Positions 57,028 to 64,000 of a stretch of 64,000 bases of DNA are shown in pieces. The stretch lies in NCBI RefSeq assembly GCF_905163445.1, contig NC_053202.1, positions 9,610,001 to 9,674,000 of the forward strand. The letters run 5' to 3'. The stretch is from Pararge aegeria. Taxonomy: Eukaryota; Arthropoda; Insecta; Lepidoptera; Nymphalidae. A program made the translations under genes and the position numbers. Positions within the stretch are counted from its first letter, which is position 1; each line of letters begins with the position of its first letter. The notes beneath the pieces were generated by a model. It was given only the letters and a program-made list of their open reading frames with translations. It was not told the DNA's origin and searched no databases.

Positions 57028-57202
57028 CCAAGATGCCCGCGACCACAAAATGGCGGATTGCATATTTTTTCACAACTCCCTCAATATGGACATCAAATGA
57101 AAGGGTTCGACTATTATATACGATTACGAATTTGAAATCCAAGATGGCCGCCACCACAAAATGGCACTCCCTCAATAATATGGTTATTAAATGAAACGGC
57201 TT
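57028..57202 (+). repeat. Imperfect tandem duplication with AAAATGGC motif
   Basis: CCAAGATGCCCGCGACCACA at 57028 is repeated as CCAAGATGGCCGCCACCACA at 57139. Both are followed by AAATGGC, ACTCCCTCAATA and ATCAAATGAAAG/TTAAATGAAACG. Unit about 111 bp. It resembles a dispersed lepidopteran repeat I cannot name. Confidence 0.6.
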
Positions 57203-57714
57203 CACTAGCAGAATACTGTTCATTTTAATTAATTGAAGTTATACTTCTTTTGGCGCGTTAGGGAGAAATGAGTAAATTTTTACGATGCGCGCGCACACCG
57301 TCACCCTAGAGTTAGCTATAGTCAACAATTTTGTTTTTCAATAAAAGGTTTGGCACTGTAAACTTTGAATTTTCAAAGTCTGCGGGCTCATTCCGGTGAT
57401 TCAATTGTACAAACAAAATCTTAAATTTTAACAATGAAGCTTGGTTTTCCGATAATGAGATAACTAGATAATGCGTTATAATAAATCAATTACTTTTTTT
57501 ATTGTTACAGTAGTTTTTTCTACAAACTCAGAAAAAGGTTTAAGATAACATTTTTGAAAAGATTTTTATCCTGTTACGCCAAAGAAGTTTAACGTCTTGA
57601 TAGACGTGATGGCCAGGCCATCAGGCCTTAAAGGATTTGAATCAATGGCCGTAAAATGAATTAAAAAAAAAAAAACGTCTATCGTATACATAAGTACACA
57701 CGTTTTTTTATACT
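57203..57714. other. Intergenic, no gene seen
   Basis: AT-rich with an A run near 57660-57674 and a small palindrome GATGGCCAGGCCATC at 57608-57622. Confidence 0.4.
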
Positions 57715-57908
57715 AGTGAATTAATTAATTATAAAATTTTTGAGTCGCTGCCCAAACGTACTTAGTCATACGTACTTAGTAGAATCTAACTCTCCAACTC
57801 AAAATTAGAAGTGTGAATTAATTAATTATAAAATTTTTAAGTCGCTGCCCAAACGTACTTAGTCATACGTACTTAGTAGAATCAAACTCTCCAACTCAAA
57901 ATTAGAGC
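57715..57908 (+). repeat. 98-bp direct tandem duplication
   Basis: GTGAATTAATTAATTATAAA begins at 57715 and again at 57813. The copies differ at only a few positions. Each contains an internal ACGTACTTAGT doublet. After the second copy the sequence runs into GCGCTCGCCGCTGCGCCGG, a minus-strand tRNA-like box A, so the duplication may lie at a SINE edge. Confidence 0.75.
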
Positions 57909-58292
57909 GCTCGCCGCTGCGCCGGGGCTGTCGCCAATTGAAACTTGAATGATTTGTTTGTTTTTTGAGAGCGTATTCCTAAAGATAAGACGGCAGGCCT
58001 TAGCTTTTATGTTATTAATATAAAGCCTTAAAGCACAATACGTGAGAGGTACTGCTTCCCCACGAAGAAGGCAATACCTCAAGGCTCTTACCCCCAAGTT
58101 GGGGGGATAATACCATAAGTGAGGATCTCATATGATATTGATCTTTGCCTAATGCCTATGGAGATAGTTTTAATATCCGACATTTTACTCTTTTAGGGAT
58201 ACTTTGATCTGTGGACAGAGATACGTGCGGTCATTTTTCTATTTGCTAAGGTCGCCTAATAAAACCCCTTTCATGAGATAATCCGCCTGGCA
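57909..58292. other. Intergenic, no gene seen
   Basis: No assignable gene; short open frames only. Confidence 0.4.
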
Positions 58293-58370
58293 TCCATACT
58301 AATGTTATAAATCCGATAGTGTCTCTCTCTCTCTCTAATATATTTGTCGTCTATGTTCGGTTACAAAAAT
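58293..58370 (+). mobile_element. Helitron-like 5' end
   Basis: Starts A/TCCATACTAATGTTATAAAT with a following (TC)n stretch (GTGTCTCTCTCTCTCTC), a common 5' end of lepidopteran Helitrons. It is cut off after about 70 bp by a SINE-like head. Confidence 0.5.
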
Positions 58371-58452
58371 CTGCCTCGTTGGTCCAGTGGTTAACCTTTT
58401 TGACTGCAGATCATGAAATTCAGGGTTCGATCGTCGAGTGAGCATTATTATT
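58371..58452 (+). repeat. tRNA-derived SINE head
   Basis: Box A GGTCCAGTGGTTAACC near 58381-58396 and box B AGGGTTCGATCG near 58423-58434, followed by (ATT)n. The anticodon arm is not convincing, so not a tRNA gene. Confidence 0.55.
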
Positions 58453-58940
58453 ATTATTCTATCATTTATGTATATATGTCGCCGCGGAGACTGAGCGGAC
58501 GTTTATTTAAACAACTTTATTTAATAATTTTAACTCTCAACTTATTTTGTAACGTAAAACCTCATTTTATCAAGTCAAACGGTTTGATGTTTGGTAATGT
58601 TATTTAAATAAGTGTTATACACTTTGTGAAATAGTTCTACGCTGTAACAACAGATGACAATATCAGCGATAAAATACTCCTAATGAATTTTATGTCTGAT
58701 TGCCATTCAGATCTAACCTAAATTTTATCATCATTTTATTAATGTTTTTAATGTAATTTAATTGCCAATAACTTGCAGCTTCGTTTCAATAGATGGCGAC
58801 ACTAGTTGTGAAATGTTAATAACTCCATGTAAAGATTTTGCTGTTTGACTGCTAGCAAAATCTGGGGTAAATACTTTTTTAATTTATAATGATGTTTCGA
58901 TGTAATTTGTAATTTGTTTAATTTTAGAATAAGTAAGTTT
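58453..58940. other. Intergenic, no gene seen
   Basis: AT-rich; nothing assignable. Confidence 0.4.
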
Positions 58941-58949
58941 CAAAAATGA

Positions 58950-59300
58950 TTCTCACCACTGATCGAACGAGTACGACCAATAGGAGTCGATCACGTTGTG
59001 GCTAGTTTTGGAGAAGACGTGGTGCGCAGTTGCGGGCCCGGTCACGGTGACATTATTATTGGAAAAATAAACGGTTGAGCTCGCAAGACGTGCGTGACAG
59101 ACGCAATAGAATAATTATAATAATTCTAAGAAACAAATAAGTTGTATTTTGGTTTACTATTTATGATTAATTATAATCTATTTGCATTTAATCTTGTTTG
59201 CTTTGAACTAAATTATAATTTCAAAGAACAGTGTAACCGGCAGAACCGGTGACCCAAGTTAGGTCTGCGGTTCAGCATATATTTCTAATGACGGCGAGAC
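58950..59300 (+). other. Possible decayed LTR-element edge, uncertain
   Basis: GGAAAAATAAACGGTTGAGC near 59058 and ACCGGCAGAACCGGTGACCC near 59236-59255 resemble the end of an LTR and the untranslated leader of BEL-like elements (AACCGGTGACCC). No LTR pair and no gag or pol frame is present, so this is only a suggestion. Confidence 0.2.
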
Positions 59301-59377
59301 ACCTTCTCCGATATATAAAATTTGGTTTATATTATAAAATAATATTTTATGTTATAATTATTACTCTATAATATAAG

Positions 59378-59640
59378 AAAACAGAAACAGAATACAAAAG
59401 GCGGCCTTATCGCTTAGTAGCAACCTCTACCAGCCAACCTTAGAATTAGATAAATAATAGGATAACAAACAGGTGCAAGTGGTACAGAAAATACGAGTAT
59501 AATACATACATACGACTAAATAAATACTAATACATAAACTAATATACACAGATGCATCTAACATATAATAAATATTTTTCTTTAAAACTTATACCTAAAC
59601 ATATAGGTACCTAACAATACTTACTTTGTCTTATAATAAT
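59378..59640 (-). mobile_element. LINE 3' UTR remnant (family of LINE 5)
   Basis: AATACAAAAGGCGGCCTTAT, then CTTAGTAGCAACCTCTACCA, then GCCAACCTTAGAATTAG correspond to 46410-46475, followed by similar AT-rich UTR with ACTAATACATAAAC. No coding part. Confidence 0.7.
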
Positions 59641-60187
59641 AATTAAATAGTTCAAACAAACTAAAAAAACACGCTTGGTATAAAAAACTAAACTAATTTC
59701 TTTCTTTTAGTTTATTCATAATAGCGATTTTTTTTTAGTTTTTCTTGTTCTATTATTTTTATTAGAGCAAAATTAATCGGTAACCCATCCACCATTAAAG
59801 AGATATTTTTTTTTTTTATTCAGTGTGCCCGTCTCTCGAAATGCAAGTTCTAATTATTATTTAAAACAGGCCATTAAAAAGTAATAGCTAACGCCCTCTA
59901 CCATCTAGTACCTTAATGTTTTCTGTGGAACTTGTTAGGTACGCGAACGCCATAGGTTTTTTACATTTGGGTCTAGATGGCGCTGTAGTAATTAGTAAAA
60001 AATCTTATTTTTTATAGTGAAAATTTGAATAATCTTTTCAGATTAGTGTATTGTCATCGGTCCTCGATATGTCTACAAAGTTTGAAAGAAATCTGACCGT
60101 TTAAAGTGGGTCAAAATCGCGCCCAAAGAAGTCTGTTACAAACAAACATACAAGTGAAGCTAATATAAAGTCTTCAGTTGGACATTT
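59641..60187. other. Intergenic, no gene seen
   Basis: AT-rich with T runs near 59728 and 59808. No assignable element. Confidence 0.4.
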
Positions 60188-60405
60188 TATGATCATCATC
60201 ATCATATTAACTCATTACCGGCCCACTACAGGGCACGGGTTTCCTCCCATAATGGGAAGGGGTTAAGGCCTTAGTCCACACGCTGGCCCAGTGCGGACTC
60301 CACACACCTTTGAGAACATTATGTAGAACTCGCAGGCATGCAAGTTCCCTTACGATGTTTTCCTTCACCTTTGAAGCGTGATGTTTCAATTATTTCAAAC
60401 GCACA
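60188..60405 (-). repeat. SINE family A, interrupted by a Helitron
   Basis: Plus-strand reading: ATCATCATCATATTAACTCA tail, GGCACGGGTTTCCTCCCATA, CACACACCTTTGAGAACATT and TTCAAACGCACA. It stops at 60405 where a Helitron begins; the expected continuation TAACTT follows directly after the Helitron at 60665, after which similarity fades. Confidence 0.7.
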
Positions 60406-60664
60406 TCTCTACTAATATTATAGTGTTAATGTAAGTTTGTTTGTTACGCTTTCACATGAAAACTACTGAACCGATCCTCATGAAACTTTGTATACATATT
60501 CTTGGAGGTATTAAAAATAATATAGTATACTTTTCATTGAAAAAAAAAAATTACCTAATATAAAAAATGTTTGTGAAAAAATCTCAATATGACCATTGGT
60601 GTCGACTATGTAGCAGTATGCTGCCTCCCAAAATTACGCGGGCGAAGCCGCAGGGCACATCTAG
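60406..60664 (+). mobile_element. Non-autonomous Helitron, complete, inside a SINE
   Basis: A/TCTCTACTAATATTATAGTG at the 5' end and GGGCGAAGCCGCAGGGCACATCTAG/T at the 3' end. 259 bp. Internal TTTGTTACGCTTTCAC and ATGAAACTTTGTATACATAT match the copy at 52961-53391. It is inserted between A and T of a SINE family A copy without target duplication, as expected. Confidence 0.78.
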
Positions 60665-60915
60665 TAACTTATAAAAATTGGAGGTGGTAAATATCGCCAG
60701 TGTTTTTGGCTGCCGTATTGAGTATTTAGTTTTTCTATCAAGAAATATTTAGTTTACCAGCCCGTAGTTTGGAAATTAGGCGGCGATTTAACTCCGTGCC
60801 TCGAAGAACACGTCTGCGTCTGATCTCTGTCTGGTCGTGTCGGAACTAACGCCCCATCGGACTATGAGAGTGAGAGAATAGAGAGTGCACGTATGTTTGC
60901 ACAAACACTTATGCA
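60665..60915. other. Intergenic, no gene seen
   Basis: The first few tens of bases may be the SINE remainder; the rest is unassigned. Confidence 0.4.
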
Positions 60916-60924
60916 AGCGTATAT

Positions 60925-61090
60925 CTTTTTTATTTATTTTTATTTTTATTACACTTTATTGTACACCAAAACATAATATAAAGTTTAACATTGATTAACA
61001 AACAAGCACAGCACAATCTTTGCGAGCGCGGCTGCTAGTTTCTTAGTTTTACCACTAACACTAGAACTAAGCTTGGAAAAAAATTTTAAC
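60925..61090 (-). mobile_element. Possible LINE 3' UTR remnant
   Basis: (TTTTA)n-like tail followed by TACACTTTATTGTACACCAA and AGCACAATCTTTGCGAGCGC. The TTGTACACCA block is shared with the 3' UTR of LINE 5 (46358-46365 region). No ORF. Confidence 0.4.
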
Positions 61091-61289
61091 ATTTGAGGAA
61101 GCACTGCTTTACAATAAATTGCTTTCTACTTTGTAAAATGTAAACTCATTTATTGTTATTATAAAGCTATCGGAACACATTATTCAAAAATACCCACTAT
61201 AAATTTAAATACATTAAAGGAGTAAACAACGACGTTTTGTAAAAATATAGTAGGTACGAGTATTACGATACGACACTCATATAATGCAC

Positions 61290-61480
61290 TTATTAAATAA
61301 ATGAATATACAACGACAATACACACATCGCCATCTAGCCCCAAAGTAAGCGTAGCTTGTGTTATGGGTACTAAGATGACTGATGAATAATTTTATGAATA
61401 ATATACATAAATAAATAGCAATATACATATAAACACCCAGACACATTTTCCAGTAGTGGAAAAGGCTTTGACTCACCCGT
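61290..61480 (-). repeat. SINE family B, partial
   Basis: Shares CACACATCGCCATCTAGCCC, AAGTAAGCGTAGCTTGTGTT and TATACATATAAACACCCAGA with 6930-7070. The tRNA head is mostly lost; only CATTTTCCAGTAGTGG remains at 61444. Confidence 0.65.
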
Positions 61481-61689
61481 CAAATTATTAATTTCTTGTT
61501 TCCATGTAAGTTCCATGTGTCTTTATGGAAATAAATATCTTTAAATCAAACAAGAATAAAATTACAATTATTAGGCAGGTACAACAGGCGGCTAAATGAC
61601 GTTATTAGTAATTATTATCATGACTGCTGTAATTAATTATATATTTAAATTGAAAATTTATTGGTTATTACATATTATACACATATTCA

Positions 61690-61930
61690 AGCAAATAAAT
61701 ACTATTTCTTTTCTATTCTATTCCTTATGCTACCCAGCGATCTCTACCAGGCAACCTATCACATAAACAAAGGAAAAGTTACAGGACAGGGTTAGGGTGA
61801 AAACAAAAAAAAATATAAATAATGAAATTCGAAAAGTAACTACAAATAACAATAGATTTAACCATACGATACATCTTCAATATCTATAAATATATCTACA
61901 TAAATCCTGGCGTAGTAAAATTTATATATT
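61690..61930 (-). mobile_element. LINE 3' UTR remnant (family of LINE 5), degenerate
   Basis: CCAGCGATCTCTACCAGGCA near 61735 and the following ACAAAGGAAAAGTTACAGG and ATAAATAATG stretch align with 46440-46680. Decayed more than the copy at 59378. Confidence 0.55.
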
Positions 61931-61954
61931 ATGTACAAAACTACATTTAATGAT

Positions 61955-62068
61955 GTTGCCAGCTCTCCTCGGTCGAATCTGCTTTCCGAACCGATCACTA
62001 CAAACAGACATACTTAGCGTTTTAAAACTGCTTATAAAGTACTTGAAATAAATGAATTTTGAATTTTG
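61955..62068 (+). mobile_element. LINE 3' UTR remnant (family of LINE 4)
   Basis: GCCAGCTCTCCTCGGTCGAA, TCTGCTTTCCGAACCG, AAACTGCTTATAAAGTAC and TTGAAATAAATGAATTTTGA: a shortened copy with a 10-bp-class deletion in the middle relative to 45805-45946. Confidence 0.7.
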
Positions 62069-62267
62069 TTGTTTTTATAAATTTCGGTATACCAGCACCC
62101 TTCGCTCTCAACAACGACAAAATGTATGTATGACCAATTCATAAATTTTATCCATTCATAATTTATTCACAAAGGCATAATATTTGCTTGCTCTTTTAAA
62201 TATTTTTTCATTGTTATGAGGATTACAATACAATCCAAGGGCTTGTTTTTACATACCACTATGTATT

Positions 62268-62350
62268 TAATAGAGCCAGTGATAGCCTAAGGGTTAGATC
62301 GGTATTCTTTACAGAGGGGCTGATAATTCCTGAGTTAAGCGCGTTCTTAC
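62268..62350 (+). repeat. SINE family A head, degenerate
   Basis: AGCCAGTGATAGCCTAAGGG near 62273 resembles the family A box-A region. Box B is not clear. Short remnant. Confidence 0.35.
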
Positions 62351-62683
62351 ATATTTTTATTCCCCTATTTAACAAAAAATATTAATATTATTATATCCGA
62401 CTAGCTAGCGGAGATTGGCACGTTCAAACAAACAAACAATCTTTCAGCATTATTCTTAATACAGATTAGAACTTAACAATATTTTTCTATCGATATTAAA
62501 TTGCATCATTGTTTTCATAATAATTTTATGTACGGAATGTACTCAAGCTCTGAGCAGGCTCTGAGAAGATTAGGGTGACCATGCTGTCTAAATTGTAGTT
62601 TTACTTTAGATATTATTTCATTAAATGATCTCTAAGGTACTCTCTGCTGTTCTGGAATCCGATTGTCATAGACAATTAAAATC

Positions 62684-62839
62684 CAGAATAGTTAGTATTA
62701 CAGTGTTAGTCGTGGTCACACTAGTTTAGTTACAAAATCAACACAGGACATCTATCACTGCAATCTATAGCGTTTGAGACTTACAGTAGACGTTTGTACG
62801 ATAGCTTTAAGCCAAGAGAACTCTAGGGTATGAATTATG
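62684..62839 (+). repeat. Long direct repeat, copy 1
   Basis: About 156 bp repeated at 63844-64000 (start to start about 1,160 bp). Shared blocks: ATCTATCACTGC, GTAAACACAGG/AATCAACACAGG, AGACGTTTGTACG and CTCTAGGGTATGA. Moderately diverged, no coding content and no family I recognise. Confidence 0.65.
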
Positions 62840-63060
62840 GCTGTGATGGCTGAAAACCGACTAGTACTTTGTACAATTACCTTTTTTGTAAAGAGCGCCG
62901 TATTTCGTCGTTTCTTATTCACAATAATATTTTTTTTATTTTTTTATTTTTAATTTTTTGGGACAGTAAACAATTACATATTACAACAATAGCTCTTAAA
63001 ATAAACAAAAAAAAAAAAAAAATGGGGTTAATATGTAATCCACAACACTATCCACATAAA
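62840..63060. other. Intergenic, no gene seen
   Basis: AT-rich, with T runs near 62930 and an A run at 63007-63020. The open frame crossing it has low-complexity composition and is rejected. Confidence 0.4.
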
Positions 63061-63125
63061 ATTGTGAGGAGCTACTGCTCCTCACAATCTACATCGTATC
63101 GCCCTACTGGGCGATACGATGTAGA
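63061..63125. repeat. Two adjacent perfect hairpins with identical TACT loops
   Basis: 63061-63088: ATTGTGAGGAGC, TACT, GCTCCTCACAAT (12-bp arms). 63088-63125: TCTACATCGTATCGCCC, TACT, GGGCGATACGATGTAGA (17-bp arms). The two share the T at 63088. Perfect pairing of both arms in otherwise AT-rich DNA is striking; function unknown. Confidence 0.85.
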
Positions 63126-63755
63126 TACAGGTAACACTTACTATGATAGATAATATTAATTGTAGGTACCTAAAGTACCTAATCAAAAATAAAAATTAGC
63201 TGTCATAGCTATTAGCATTAACTTAATGCAAAAAAATAAAAAAAAATAAGTAAATAAATAAAAAATCTCTAGTGCTACTTAAAAAGATACAAAACAAAAA
63301 AATCAACAAAGGAATAGAAAAACTAATTGATTGATTCATATAAAAGAAAGGAAATAAAGAGAACACACATTCAACTTAGAAGACTAAATGACTAATCAGA
63401 GAAAATAATTTTTAAGTTCTCGAAAATAATACTAATATTTCAATTAGCTTGAAGAGCTTTTTTAATAGTTCTTTTGTAGCTACCTTCAGACAGAATGAAG
63501 ATGACAATGTTTATAAATAACTGACATCTGCTCGAAATACGGAGAATTTTATGGTTTTAATATAGTTATGATTTTTTTAAATGATCGCGATGGCATAGAA
63601 ATCCAGATCGCAAATTTCCAGTCATGGAGAATAACCTTTGGTTAATTTATAGAAGACATTCTACTGTTCTTTTATAACTTGAACCCAAAGGCAAATTTTG
63701 ATATTTAAAACGATTTGATTGTCAAAGAGAATATAGCTAATCAATCAATAATTTA
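63126..63755. other. Intergenic, no gene seen
   Basis: AT-rich, with A-rich runs at about 63230-63300. Nothing assignable. Confidence 0.4.
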
Positions 63756-63835
63756 CCTTAACCCCTTCTCATTGTGGGAGGAGACCCGTGCCCTGTAGTG
63801 GGCCGGTAATGGATTGATATGATGATGATGATGCG
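63756..63835 (+). repeat. SINE family A 3' end fragment
   Basis: TTAACCCCTTCTCATTGTGG, then GAGACCCGTGCCCTGTAGTG, then GGCCGGTAATGG and a GATGATGATGATG tail. Plus-strand orientation, 5' truncated. Confidence 0.7.
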
Positions 63836-63843
63836 AATTTAGA

Positions 63844-64000
63844 TACAGGACAGTTAGTACTACAATGTTGCTCATGGTCACTCTAATCTGGTAACAAAGT
63901 AAACACAGGGGATCTATCACTGCGATGCATAGCGTCGTTTAACTTACAGCAGACGTTTGTACGTTGGCTTTAAGCCCAGGCCTCTAGGGTATGAGTTATG
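63844..64000 (+). repeat. Long direct repeat, copy 2 (cut by window edge)
   Basis: Second copy of 62684-62839: ACAGTTAGTACTACAATGTT, ATCTATCACTGCGATGCATA, GCAGACGTTTGTACG and CTCTAGGGTATGAGTTATG. It starts just after a SINE family A tail, whereas copy 1 does not, so the repeat predates or is independent of that SINE. Confidence 0.65.

Noticed and set aside
58950..59300. LTR retrotransposon
   Set aside because: Only short LTR-edge-like motifs; no paired LTRs, primer-binding site match or pol frame. Kept only as a low-confidence note.
62869..63153. 94-codon frame ending across the twin hairpins
   Set aside because: Low-complexity Phe/Lys-rich peptide from T and A runs; no motifs.

Overview
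The window is repeat-dominated eukaryotic DNA, most likely from a moth or butterfly (Lepidoptera). This rests on repeat families I recognise from lepidopteran genomes: Helitrons that start TC, end CTAG and sit between A and T; tRNA-headed SINEs with (ATG)n/(ATC)n tails; LINE 3' ends with hexamer tails after TACTTGAAATAAATGAATTT; and RTE-type LINE 3' ends. I found no convincing host protein-coding gene, rRNA gene or functional tRNA gene. All long reading frames belong to non-LTR retrotransposons.

Layout. (1) 1-8248: left flank of dispersed repeats (SINE heads, two RTE LINE 3' ends, a tRNA-derived foldback, nested SINEs), ending in a decayed LINE fragment and a Helitron-like piece. (2) 8249-46329: a tandem array about 38 kb long, of which about 29 kb is satellite, with a 17-bp monomer (consensus TTAAGTATATAATGTAC, about 82% A+T). 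Monomer variants recur in fixed order as higher-order repeats. A marker variant recurs at exact multiples of 17 bp, most clearly 408 bp (24 monomers) and 816 bp (48 monomers). (3) Four LINEs interrupt the array: 11371-14737 (+; 964-codon endonuclease-RT frame, poly(A) tail), 26189-26878 (-; short 3' fragment), 30062-32325 (-; RT, endonuclease missing) and 43105-45946 (+; most of endonuclease plus RT). A fifth (46330-48170, -) sits on the right edge. (4) 48171-64000: right flank, a mosaic of SINE, Helitron and LINE 3' ends, microsatellites, perfect hairpins and a diverged long direct repeat.

How it fits together. The ordered array gives near-identical uninterrupted paralogues of each LINE target, so insertion size and target-site change can be checked by arithmetic. 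After subtracting insert and target duplication, marker spacing returns to 816 bp for the second LINE and 442 bp for the third. The first LINE fits a 3,367-bp insert with a 2-bp target deletion. The LINEs therefore entered after the surrounding repeat order was established. The region behaves like LINE-invaded heterochromatin (for example a W chromosome or another gene-poor block), but chromosomal location cannot be read from the sequence.

Limits: everything was done by eye. LINE clade assignments below CR1/Jockey-group or RTE, and SINE family names, are tentative. Consensus and identity statements are estimates.
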